NCBI GenBank assembly: GCA_938743325.2 | Contig: OW568863.1 | Span: 1,178,001 to 1,242,000, forward strand | Source of the DNA: Pycnococcus provasolii | Taxonomy: Eukaryota > Chlorophyta > Pseudoscourfieldiophyceae > Pseudoscourfieldiales > Pycnococcaceae | Length of the DNA: 64,000 bases | Reading direction: 5' to 3' | Part shown: one piece after another, positions 44,997 through 53,535 of the stretch | Layout of the letters: every line of letters begins with the position of its first letter | Numbering within the stretch: the stretch's first letter is position 1 | Notes under the pieces: generated by a model | Databases searched by the model: none | What the model saw: the letters and a program-made list of their open reading frames with translations, nothing else | What the model was told of the DNA's origin: nothing | Made by a program: the position numbers and the translations under genes

Positions 44997-45692
44997 ATGG
45001 GCATGGGTATGTTTGGATTAGGCCTCCTCCTCCTCCTCTATTTGTATGGCCTCGTCGCGATCCACGCCACGACTCCGTGCGCTGTCACTTGCATCGCGAG
45101 GCACTGCGAAGACTTCACGAAACTCGCGTACGGAAGGTGGTGTGGACCCACGCACGCCACCTGCGACGACGAAGAGACGGTGCCGTGCGACGGTCTCGAC
45201 GAGTTGTGCAGATTTCACGCAATATGCAAGCGCAACGCGGGAGGGGGCGTGGACGACCGGGAGGCGTGCGCGGACGCCTTTGTGAAGAACATCACCAGCT
45301 ACGTCCGAAGAGGCGGCTCAGGATTCCTCGTCGACCTCGCCAAGAACCTGCCCGACGACATGAAGCCAAACAAGGCGTGCTATCCGGCAGCCGTCGTCGA
45401 AACGCTCAGCGCAGGTGTGCAGCGCGAGCGTACACTCGCCGCCTTTGGAAATTCCGCCAAGAGAAAGGCGAGCGCATCCGCCAACTCGGCAGGACGAAGG
45501 CGGGCGGCGGAGGCCAAAGCGAAAGCGGAGGAACAGGCGAAGGCGGAGGCACAGGCAAAGGCGGCGGAGGAGTCGACGACTTTTCCCGCGGACCCGCCGA
45601 CTCGCGCGAGCTCGGACATTCCAACGCCCAAGCCTCCGCCGGACGCTGCGCCGAGGCGAAGGGGTATCACCATCAGCCACGACGAACTGTAA
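44997..45692 (+). CDS. Phospholipase A2-like ER-luminal protein ending in HDEL
   Basis: 231 residues. A strongly hydrophobic start (MFGLGLLLLLYLYGLVA) is a signal peptide. A cysteine-rich domain follows: YGRWCGP at about 44-50 matches the calcium loop of secreted PLA2 (Y-G-x-x-C-G). CDGLDELCRFHAIC at 65-78 lines up with the active-site helix, with His-74 kept. In active enzymes this reads D-x-C-C-x-x-H-D-x-x-C; here the Asp after His is Ala and the first Cys of the pair is Leu, so calcium binding and catalysis are doubtful. After about residue 150 comes an Ala/Lys/Glu linker, then a Pro-rich tail ending ISHDEL. HDEL at the exact C-terminus is an ER-retrieval signal. Confidence 0.7.
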   Translation: MGMGMFGLGLLLLLYLYGLVAIHATTPCAVTCIARHCEDFTKLAYGRWCGPTHATCDDEETVPCDGLDELCRFHAICKRNAGGGVDDREACADAFVKNITSYVRRGGSGFLVDLAKNLPDDMKPNKACYPAAVVETLSAGVQRERTLAAFGNSAKRKASASANSAGRRRAAEAKAKAEEQAKAEAQAKAAEESTTFPADPPTRASSDIPTPKPPPDAAPRRRGITISHDEL

Positions 45693-45740
45693 TCTTGCGC
45701 ACGCATAATCATTGTGCTTTTACTTTTTTTGTTGTTAATT

Positions 45741-47567
45741 TTACTTTGCCAGCCCGTGAATTTCAACCTCCGACAAGATACCGGAGAGGCAGCCGACGAC
45801 GACGTCTCTGATCTCCGTCGAAGGCGGCACTTCCTCGAGTGTCGTGAATGTGCCGTCACGCCCAAGGCTCGGGTAGGGGAACACCACGCAGCTCGGGCTG
45901 TTGACCATGTGCTCGAGCAGCTTTTCGAGACCGTCCTTCACCTCGGGCTCGATGTTGCCGCCGCTGAGCTCCTCCGCGCTCACGAACGTTACCAACGCGT
46001 CAGCCGTATCCTCCAGGTACTTTATTATTTTGTCGTGGTTGCGCGCGCGGTAAAACACCACTTCACACACCCAGCCGAGATCGTTGCGAATCCGCTCGAC
46101 GGCCGCCAGAGTGTTTGGCAGGTACCCGTCGTCGCCCTTCGACGGCCCACCTGGAATTTCCATGATGGCCACCTTTTTCTTCAACGTCGTCTTCTCCATC
46201 ACCATGCTAATAACCTCGTGCGCGACGACTTCCGTCACGTTCGGCATGCCAACGATGCTCACGCAGCCGCAGCTCGTCTGGATGATCTCGTAACTATCCT
46301 TGCCATCGGCATCGGCGGCGCCCTTGAGTATGTCGATGGACCAGAGCAGCGGCATGCTCTCGAGAGGGTGTAACGTAGCCTGCAGCAACGAAAGCTCGCT
46401 CTGCACGGCGTCGACGAGATCCGGAAATTCAGACGGCTCGTGGAGCGTCACCTTGGCGCCCGCGTCAGCCTCGCTGCACAGTTCACTGGACTCCGACGGC
46501 ACCTTTACGGAGATCGCGACGCATTTTCGGTGGCTCATGATGAGTCGAAACTCACCCTCGGCGATGCGATCATGGAACGGCTGGTCGACGATCACGCCTC
46601 CGCTCGATGTGTTGTAACGCGGCGTACTCGACGTTTCCTTCTGGCTTTCGATGAACTCGCCCAAAGTGCACTCCTTCATCTCGAGCGTTTCTGCAGAGAG
46701 CACGCGCACCGCCGCCTCGGTTGGAACGCTCTCCGTGCCTTCCTCAGCCGGCTCGACAAGGCTCACCTTGAACGTGCCAACGCCCTTGCTGCTGATGGCG
46801 CGCTTTATGATGCGCGTCGAGTGCGTCGCGAGGCTTTTGGGGAACTCGTCTGCAAAGTTTTCCCAGTTGACGTATGCGCGGAACGTGTCTTCGACGAGCT
46901 TGGACGCGCCAACGAGCTTCGAGAAGCTGGACTTGTCTGCGTACGCCAGAACCGTGTCTGGGTGCGTGAGCAGCGTGATGTGCTTGCCTAGCTCTGATAG
47001 CAAGCTTAAGTAGTCGTCGACGTCATCGATAGCCGAAAGCATCACGCGGTTTATCACTGCATCAGCTCCTTCCGTTATGTGCTTGATGATGCTGTCGCGT
47101 TTTTTGGGATCGTAGAATACAATCTCCGCGGTCCATCCAAGCTTCGCGAGGCTTTCCATGATTGGCTTGCTGTCGAGTCGGAACCCGTCTTCATCCTTCT
47201 CCGGTCCTTCCTTCGCTTCGATAATTGCGAGGTGCTGGCGCAGCATCTTCTCCTCTCCGTTGACGCTCTTGTGCGATAGAGTCCTCAACTTCATGCGTGG
47301 CTCGGTCGGGTCCGGCAGGTCCGGGTCTTGCTCGGGCGCGGGAGCCGGCGCAGCGGGCGCTTCCTCCTTGGGCGCAAACGGCGTCGCCGGCGCGGACATG
47401 GGCGTTGTTGGCATAGGCATAATCCCGTCATCATCATCTTTCGTCGTCGTCGCGTCTTTCTTCGACGCTTGTTTCTGCGAGTACTTGGCCGCGGAGAAGG
47501 ACTTCGCGGGCGGCGTAGGCAAATCGGCCGCTGCTACTGAGCGAGAGCTACTTGGTGAGCACCCCAT
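45741..47567 (-). CDS. Probably lipid-anchored ATP-grasp-like protein (Cj0069/DUF6815-like)
   Basis: 608 residues from the first ATG at 47567. The product begins MGCSPSSS, a strong N-myristoylation/palmitoylation signature (Gly-2, Cys-3, Ser-6); the upstream open codons lack ATG. After a Pro/Ala-rich linker, residues ~110-330 run through IIEAKEGPE, IVFYDPKKRDSIIKHI, ADAVINRVM, LLTHPDTVLAYADKSSF and ISSKGVGTFKVSL. That order recalls the bacterial Cj0069-type proteins related to ATP-grasp enzymes. The C-terminal ~130 residues partly repeat the theme (AIMEIPGGPSKGDDGYLPN, VVFYRARNHDKIIKYL), suggesting a duplicated or two-domain arrangement. A TACAGTA at 47568-47574 directly abuts the ATG. Substrate unknown. 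Confidence 0.55.
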   Translation of the reverse strand: MGCSPSSSRSVAAADLPTPPAKSFSAAKYSQKQASKKDATTTKDDDDGIMPMPTTPMSAPATPFAPKEEAPAAPAPAPEQDPDLPDPTEPRMKLRTLSHKSVNGEEKMLRQHLAIIEAKEGPEKDEDGFRLDSKPIMESLAKLGWTAEIVFYDPKKRDSIIKHITEGADAVINRVMLSAIDDVDDYLSLLSELGKHITLLTHPDTVLAYADKSSFSKLVGASKLVEDTFRAYVNWENFADEFPKSLATHSTRIIKRAISSKGVGTFKVSLVEPAEEGTESVPTEAAVRVLSAETLEMKECTLGEFIESQKETSSTPRYNTSSGGVIVDQPFHDRIAEGEFRLIMSHRKCVAISVKVPSESSELCSEADAGAKVTLHEPSEFPDLVDAVQSELSLLQATLHPLESMPLLWSIDILKGAADADGKDSYEIIQTSCGCVSIVGMPNVTEVVAHEVISMVMEKTTLKKKVAIMEIPGGPSKGDDGYLPNTLAAVERIRNDLGWVCEVVFYRARNHDKIIKYLEDTADALVTFVSAEELSGGNIEPEVKDGLEKLLEHMVNSPSCVVFPYPSLGRDGTFTTLEEVPPSTEIRDVVVGCLSGILSEVEIHGLAK

Positions 47568-48255
47568 TACAGTACGACAATATCGAAGGATTGACACGTA
47601 AGAACGAAGTTTAAGGGAAGGGAAGGGCGCTATCGTAAAGTACCCTTAAACCCTAAAGCGAACAGGAAATAAATGGGCCGGGAGCATTGGGAGCAGTTCT
47701 CGAGGGAAGGGAAGGGAAGTTTACCAAATACTGTAATTCTAAATAAAGTTTAAGGTTAAGTCTCTCCCTCTCTCTTCGAGCAAGACGTTGCAGTTCTGTT
47801 CTTACCCCTCCGACTGTTCTTGCCCTTGCTTGCTTCCCGAGAATTGTCGTCGGTTCCCTCACTCTATTCTGGGGAACAGCTGACCAGTGCATCGGACTGG
47901 GAAAGGTTTAGGTCCAAGGTAGGTCCCTCAGGTGGCTTGAGGGGTGGCTTGCTTGTTAGCGGCCATGCTTGACCACCTTTCTCCACGGCACGCTACTACG
48001 GCCAATCTTTCATTTTATGGCAACACCTTAACATACTTACCACTTGTGAGTGGTAAAAATGCTGTAGGGAAAGGTTTCCTCGGCATCTCGCATCGGTCGG
48101 CGCAAGCAGATTCTTAGTAGTACTAAGTTAGTCTACTTTGCTGTCGTCGTGTGACACCTGTCACACCGACAACAACGCATAGGATGCATCACATGTGGGG
48201 ATGATACGATGAAACAAGAACGAAATAATTTACACAAGTCTTTATCATTATGTTT
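47568..48255. other. Spacer between same-strand genes
   Basis: No gene seen. CCCTTAAACCCTAAAG at 47641-47656, GGGAA runs near 47700-47720 and TACTGTA at 47729-47735. A short minus-strand frame at 47653-47892 has no protein character and no support. Confidence 0.5.
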
Positions 48256-50250
48256 TTACACCAGATAGTCAACATCATCGAACGAGTCGTCGGGGCCGAC
48301 GTCGAGCCAGAACCCGCTGCCAGCCTCTAGCTCTGCCGCGCCAGATCGAGCAGGAGCCGCGCCTGGGTCGCACGAGCGAGAAGACGCCACATCGCCTATC
48401 GAAATCACGGAGTGAGGATCCAGCTCGCCATCCGCACCAACGCCGCAGTTCCGCGCTACCACGCCGCGCATCAGCAGCGAACCTGGAGAAAGCGAGGGCG
48501 CAACAGACAGGGCTGAAGACGCGTCGGAGAGCATGCTTGCGCTGATTCCAGGAGCAAGCAGGCCCGCGCCACCGCCGCAGTCTACCACCACCTCGTCGCG
48601 CCTTGCACTTCGCGCCACCACCTCCACAACGCGCCCTCGTGGATCAAGGTACGTGTTCGCCGGACCGGAGTAAATTCCGTTGTGAACAACGACTCGATCG
48701 GCGTTCACCCACTCGCCCGGTTGACTCGGCGCTTGCACGCCATCTCCATTGTCGTAGTGAGGGAGGCGGCGACGCGGATTGCGCAGGCTGGCGTCGATCG
48801 CACGCTGTATGGAGCGAAACGGCGCATCTGGTGTACCTATCCCGTCAACATCATCGCCGGACGGGTCGACGTGCACGTCACAGTACAGAACGAAGGAAGA
48901 TGGGGATACGCGGCTAAAGCGCACGCCGTTGTTGCTCACAGTCACCTCGGATGCGACGCACGGTGCAGGCGGCAGGCCGTCGAACATGTTGCTCCTTGCA
49001 ACGTGCACCTCCGGCCGCGGTGGTGTCAGGCATCTCACCTGATTTGGCCCATCAAAGATCGCGGGAACGACCGATGCTCTGGTCGATGCATCGGAGAAGC
49101 GACAGCTCAGCCGTGGGCTCGGTAGGAAGCCGACTCCGCGGATGGTGAGCTCAGCGCCACCGTGCATGGGGCTGCGCGCCGCAAATCCGCCAACGTCCCT
49201 CTGTGGGGCTGCGGCGCCGGCTCCCGCGTCCACGAATACGTCGGTGATAGATGGAGGACGACGCGCGTACGTGAAGCTGACGTGAGCCGCATTTGCAAGC
49301 ATCTGCCCCGTTTCTGGATCTTCCACGTCGTCGAATGTTCCGCCGCCATTCGTTACGGTAATCGTGCACGACAGCTCGCCGTCTCGCACATCACCCTCCG
49401 CGTCGGCGAATGACTCGTCGATCGCGGGCGACACACACCGTATGCGATTGTAGTCTATCCAAAATGCCTCGGATGCTCGGCTCGGCGCAATGGGCAATCC
49501 GTAGAAGCTTCCGTATCCATACATCCCGTAGAACGGCACGGCGGGAGCTCGGCACGTGAAGAGGCACTGCAGGTTTCGCCCGGGGTAGAAGGTTCCCGTC
49601 GGAAGCGGCTGTCCACGCGACGGATAAACGCTCGTGGCGCCAGGGCCGCCGGTGGGCTGCGTTGCCTCGAGGAAGTGTTCGTGGTTGCCGGTGTACCGAC
49701 GCGCGTGTATCAGCACGTCCGTTCCTCCCGTGTAAGGTCCTCGCGGCGCACCTCCACCGACGCTAGCCTCCCAGTGCTCGCGAACGCGCTCCGCCACGGG
49801 CGTATCAGCCTGCTTGCCCGTGTTCGCGTCGCGGCAGCCCGGGCACCCTGGGTCCGACGCGTCGAATACGAACTGCAGGAAGCTTCCCGAGTGCGGCACG
49901 AACACGAGCGGAGCCCCGCTGTAGCGCTCTCCATCGTTGCTCGCGGTGACGTGGCTTGTGCAAGCTCCACGCACACTCGGCGTGGTGACTACGACAGTCG
50001 TCGGCGAGACGTACGAGGCGTCGACGTCCTGTATATCGTTGTTGCACGCGAACCGCACGCGTATTCTGGCGGACCTGACGAACGGCGCACCTGTGATGGT
50101 GACAGCGGTTCCTCCGGAAACGTGCCCGAGCGGCGGGAAGAGGCGCGTGATGTGCGGTACGGGAACTTGCGTGTATGCGTATGCGTGCTGCGAGAGTAAG
50201 CACACAAAGCAGACGAGAGGCAGGAGCGGCGCGTGAGGCAAGGGTGTCAT
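48256..50250 (-). CDS. Secreted/cell-surface protein with IPT/TIG domains and a C-terminal beta-helix-like start
   Basis: 664 residues from the ATG at 50250. This start gives a clear signal peptide (HAPLLPLVCFVCLLSQHAYA); the frame continues upstream without an ATG. An IPT/TIG domain follows: ITRLFPPLGHVSGGTAVTITG with FACNND...DASYVSPTTVVVTTP. A second is marked by ITDVFVD...HGGAELTIRGVGFLPSP...VRCLTPP. A cysteine-bearing insert lies between them. At about residue 490, GIGTPDAPFRSIQRAIDAS is the entry motif of pectin-lyase-like right-handed beta-helices. The end is acidic (DDSFDDVDYLV). Such proteins act in adhesion or cell-surface recognition. No membrane anchor is visible. Confidence 0.75.
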   Translation of the reverse strand: MTPLPHAPLLPLVCFVCLLSQHAYAYTQVPVPHITRLFPPLGHVSGGTAVTITGAPFVRSARIRVRFACNNDIQDVDASYVSPTTVVVTTPSVRGACTSHVTASNDGERYSGAPLVFVPHSGSFLQFVFDASDPGCPGCRDANTGKQADTPVAERVREHWEASVGGGAPRGPYTGGTDVLIHARRYTGNHEHFLEATQPTGGPGATSVYPSRGQPLPTGTFYPGRNLQCLFTCRAPAVPFYGMYGYGSFYGLPIAPSRASEAFWIDYNRIRCVSPAIDESFADAEGDVRDGELSCTITVTNGGGTFDDVEDPETGQMLANAAHVSFTYARRPPSITDVFVDAGAGAAAPQRDVGGFAARSPMHGGAELTIRGVGFLPSPRLSCRFSDASTRASVVPAIFDGPNQVRCLTPPRPEVHVARSNMFDGLPPAPCVASEVTVSNNGVRFSRVSPSSFVLYCDVHVDPSGDDVDGIGTPDAPFRSIQRAIDASLRNPRRRLPHYDNGDGVQAPSQPGEWVNADRVVVHNGIYSGPANTYLDPRGRVVEVVARSARRDEVVVDCGGGAGLLAPGISASMLSDASSALSVAPSLSPGSLLMRGVVARNCGVGADGELDPHSVISIGDVASSRSCDPGAAPARSGAAELEAGSGFWLDVGPDDSFDDVDYLV

Positions 50251-50492
50251 GAAGTAAGCCAGGCCACGTCCATGGGCCGTTCGTTCAGTGTAAGAGGCGT
50301 GCGTGGCACACACGACGGAACCTGCGCCGCACTGCACTTCCGCGTTTGAAGGAAGAAATGGAAATGGCGGTCAACCTTGCGTCCAGGCTTAGGGTAGAGT
50401 GATTAGGGTTAGGGTTACCGGAAATCTTGCCCCGAATCCTTTTCGTTATCTTTTCTTATCTCAACCACTCCGCCCGTTTCGATCCCGTTGCG
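50251..50492. promoter_or_regulatory. Shared divergent promoter with TTAGGG tract
   Basis: 242 bp between the ATGs of divergent genes. TTAGGGTTAGGGTTA at 50403-50417 runs directly into TTACCGG at 50415-50421. The position suits a bidirectional promoter element, though function is inferred. Confidence 0.5.
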
Positions 50493-51626
50493 ATGCCCGT
50501 CGCCGTCCGCGCACACGCTCCCTCGGGAGGCAGTGTAGTCGCCACCGCGCCCGTCGCGCCACCCGCCGCCTACGTGGACATGCCATATCCGAAAAGAAAG
50601 TCGCCGCTCGACGACAGACCGACGCTCGTCAAAGCGATGACCGCTGTGACGGAGAAGGTGCTCGCTTTACCTCCTGTCTTCTCCGCGGCGGCGGCAGACG
50701 CCAGGTCAACCATGTTCGAGAGAGGTGCGCAAATTGGTTCGCCTTGGCCGGACGCCGTCGACGAGTACAAAAGACAAAAGGACATGACGCAGTGGGAGGC
50801 TGCTCTAAGGGACGTGACAAATATTCCCAGCGAAGATCTGCCGACGTACTTTACACTACCTTTCCACGCGTACGAGGCGGGAAATATTGGATGGGCTCCC
50901 GCGTTCGAGGCGGATTCTGCTGCAGTCACAGTTCATGCTCCCATATTCGACGCTGACGCGAAGGAAATGAAACCTGAAGGCGATGAACAAATGAGAATGA
51001 GCTTTTTGGACGCAGCCAAGCAGCTTGCAAAAGCCATGGGCAGTAACGTCCACGACGGAAGCGGTGCCGTAGATGCTGTGGACGTGGGATGCAGCACAGG
51101 TCGCTCGGCAGCCATGCTGCGAGCATCACTTGGGAGTGGAGCATTCGTAAGGGGTGTGGACTTGAGCGCGCACTTTCTAGCTGTGGCGTGCTCAAATCAA
51201 GAGAGTGGAAAGGGGTTGTTCCAAAAGGCGAATGTGGCAACGGGCAGCTCGCGAATCGAGTTCGTTCATGCCGCAGGCGAGAGCATGCCTTTCGACGACG
51301 AGAGCCAGGATGTCGTTTGCGTGAGCTTAACGTTCCACGAGCTCCCTGGTGGCGTGTCGCTCCAGATCATCGAAGAAGCATACAGGGTGTTGAGACCTGG
51401 CGGCTTCATTCAAATTATGGAAATGGATCCGTCTAGCGCCTTTTTTCAGCGCATCGCGAGTATCCCACCAGCGTGGGCAGCCTTCAGGGCGACGGAACCG
51501 TGGCTCGCATCTTACGCGTGCCTTGACGTGACTGAAGCAATCAAGGTGGCTGGATTCGCGGACGTTCGCGATGCGACTTGCACGCCGCGACACCGCGCGT
51601 GGGTTGGTATCAAAAAGTATCTGTAA
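50493..51626 (+). CDS. Class I SAM-dependent methyltransferase (Methyltransf_11-like)
   Basis: 377 residues from the ATG at 50493; upstream codons lack ATG. Motif I is VDVGCSTGRSAAML (about 212-225), the acidic adenosyl-binding strand end is FVRGVDLSAHFL, and the adenine-side motif is AAGESMPFDDESQDVVCV. The post-II strand is EEAYRVLRPGGFIQIMEMD. These match UbiE/Methyltransf_11-type enzymes that act on small molecules. The N-terminal ~150 residues are an extension with PWPDAVDEYKRQKDMTQWE, as in some plastid-targeted algal methyltransferases. The first 40 residues are Ala/Pro/Val-rich and could be a transit peptide. The substrate is not predictable. Confidence 0.8.
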   Translation: MPVAVRAHAPSGGSVVATAPVAPPAAYVDMPYPKRKSPLDDRPTLVKAMTAVTEKVLALPPVFSAAAADARSTMFERGAQIGSPWPDAVDEYKRQKDMTQWEAALRDVTNIPSEDLPTYFTLPFHAYEAGNIGWAPAFEADSAAVTVHAPIFDADAKEMKPEGDEQMRMSFLDAAKQLAKAMGSNVHDGSGAVDAVDVGCSTGRSAAMLRASLGSGAFVRGVDLSAHFLAVACSNQESGKGLFQKANVATGSSRIEFVHAAGESMPFDDESQDVVCVSLTFHELPGGVSLQIIEEAYRVLRPGGFIQIMEMDPSSAFFQRIASIPPAWAAFRATEPWLASYACLDVTEAIKVAGFADVRDATCTPRHRAWVGIKKYL

Positions 51627-52013
51627 ATAGCGTACTTAGGTTTGGTTTGGTCGTAAGATTTGATCGGTTTACAATTTCCTCGGAACCGTATTTGCAATTT
51701 TCCGAGAAAATAAATAGGTCGAGGAAAAAAAAAGGTGCCTCTGGGATCCCGCTCTGTCACTTAACTTTTTAAGTCGGCGCCATTTTTATGTTTCACTTCA
51801 CTATTGGTCAACCCAAAACGTCATTATTTTTATAACGGAAAAAAAAATTGAAGGTTGCAAAATGATGCGCATGTCGTGCCCGTCATTTTCAGACAATTTG
51901 TTTCGACTTGCGGTGGGTGGAAGGGTTTTAAAATGGACGATTTGGGTTTGTAAGGGTTGGTGTTGCAAAAAGTGACAGTAAAACAGATTCTTTCGATTTG
52001 TCATTTCACGTGG
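51627..52013. other. AT-rich convergent 3' spacer
   Basis: Lies between two convergent stop codons. AT-rich with A and T runs (for example near 51725-51735 and 51836-51848), consistent with 3' untranslated regions. No gene seen. Confidence 0.6.
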
Positions 52014-53312
52014 TCACGCGCCCGCCGCGTCATTCACGAGCCACGAGAGGTCACCCTCTAATGCCTCGCGCGCAGCAACGAGCTCATTGTCTTTCTCTTC
52101 GAGCTGCGCGAATGCCGCGCTCAGCTCTTTGCGCAGGCGATCTAACTCACGCGAGTTGTTGTCATTCGCTGCCGATGGCGGTGGCGTGCGAGGATTGGGA
52201 ACGGGAGTTTTTGTCACCGTCGGCGCTGCTACCGCCGGATTTGCATCAGTGTCATACTCCAGGTGGCGCTGCTTTGCCGACGACGGCGACGGCGCGTTGT
52301 GATCCCGTGCTGTCTTGATCATCTCTTGAAGCACGCTCACCTCACGTTCTTTTATGGCAAGGTCATCCTGCGTTGACCTCAGCCGATCTTTGAAGAAGCG
52401 CACGCGCGCCTCGCGTTCCTCGAGCCTCTCGAGCGCCGTTGCGAGTCGAAGACGCAGGTCGTCCGCCTCCGCCTCGAGCCCTCTTGCCTCAGATGCGGCA
52501 GCCGCGGCGGCTGCCACGTCTGGTGGCTGCATCGCCATGTCGACGGGAGGAGGTGGTGGTGGCCTGAGCGCGGCGACGGACGCCGCGGGTGCCCACTCAG
52601 GCTGCACCGTGGCGCACCACACCCACGGCGCGTTTCCCGCCTCACCCGTCGTCAGCCTCCTTCTCATTTCGTTCGTGCTGACGGGTCCCACCTCCACTCC
52701 GCCGGGCGCTAGGTAGTACCACTCGCTGTCGTCGTTTCCGAGGTCGGCTGCCCACTGTCTTGCGGCTGTTGCGGGTGGCCTGTTGGCGGTGGCTGTGCCC
52801 CAGCTTGCGGCCGCGGCGTTCCGGAACGCCGCCGGCGTCGTCGCAGCTGCCGGAGTCGTCTGCCACTGCGGCGTTGCGGCGTTCATCGCCTGAGCGGTCG
52901 TCGGCACGAACGCCTTCCCTCCTCTGAGCCTGTGCGGCCCAACGCCCGTGGCGATGGCGGGCGCGAAGCTTGGCGTGATGTGGTCGGACGTTTGCATGCG
53001 GTGGAATTCGTCGGTGAACTTGGCGAGTGCCTCAGCGGTATGTTTTCCAGGAAGTTCCATGGATCGCGTCGACGTTGTGTTGAGGCACCTGTGGAAGACG
53101 GCGACTTCCCTGGCTGGCATCCAGTCGTGCTGACCTTCCTTCCAGACCATGGTATCTCCGTTGAGTATACCGAGACGCAGGTGCGCCCTCACGACCCTGA
53201 AGTTGAACGGCCCCCGTTCCGCGCCCATGTTATCGATGAAAAACCACCGCTCGTGTTCGTCCCCCATGGACATGGACGAGGAAGTGCCCGCTGACGCGTA
53301 CGCGGCGTACAT
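52014..53312 (-). CDS. Protein with two GYF-type domains and coiled coils
   Basis: 432 residues from the ATG at 53312 (the open frame upstream lacks ATG). Domain one, about residues 20-70, reads WFFIDNMGAERGPFNFRVV...LRLGILNGDTMVWKEGQHDWMP with the GPF and W-x-x-x-x-x-W spacing of GYF_2 domains. Domain two, about 200-255, reads WYYLAPGGVEVGPVSTNEM...APWVWCATVQPEWAP. A Pro-rich spacer and two coiled-coil segments follow (about 275-350 and 390-425). GYF domains bind proline-rich partners, often in mRNA handling or trafficking. It shares a short head-to-head promoter with the potassium channel gene. Confidence 0.7.
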   Translation of the reverse strand: MYAAYASAGTSSSMSMGDEHERWFFIDNMGAERGPFNFRVVRAHLRLGILNGDTMVWKEGQHDWMPAREVAVFHRCLNTTSTRSMELPGKHTAEALAKFTDEFHRMQTSDHITPSFAPAIATGVGPHRLRGGKAFVPTTAQAMNAATPQWQTTPAAATTPAAFRNAAAASWGTATANRPPATAARQWAADLGNDDSEWYYLAPGGVEVGPVSTNEMRRRLTTGEAGNAPWVWCATVQPEWAPAASVAALRPPPPPPVDMAMQPPDVAAAAAAASEARGLEAEADDLRLRLATALERLEEREARVRFFKDRLRSTQDDLAIKEREVSVLQEMIKTARDHNAPSPSSAKQRHLEYDTDANPAVAAPTVTKTPVPNPRTPPPSAANDNNSRELDRLRKELSAAFAQLEEKDNELVAAREALEGDLSWLVNDAAGA

Positions 53313-53535
53313 GATAATAGACAACCTCGTATTGCGATGTGAACGCGCGATGGGAAGATGCGAGGCGACAAAGACGAGACCAGACAACGTTGGCCTTGCA
53401 AGTTGCCAAAGGAAAAGCTGGGTTAGGGGTTACCGGGTGCATGGTTCGGGGTTTCTTTTCCTGGGTGCCCCCTTTCCCTTCCCTTCCCTTCCCTTCCCTT
53501 CCCACACCACACGTCACTATCGTAGGCGCATCCAC
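53313..53535. promoter_or_regulatory. Head-to-head promoter spacer with TTAGGGG and CCCTT repeats
   Basis: 223 bp if the channel starts at 53536. Contains GGTTAGGGGTTACCGGG at 53421-53437, the same composite of TTAGGG and TTACCGG seen at 50403-50421, then a CCCTT pentamer run at about 53473-53503. Confidence 0.5.

Noticed and set aside
47653-47892. 79-codon minus-strand frame
   Set aside because: Basic, low-order composition, no motif, poor start context.
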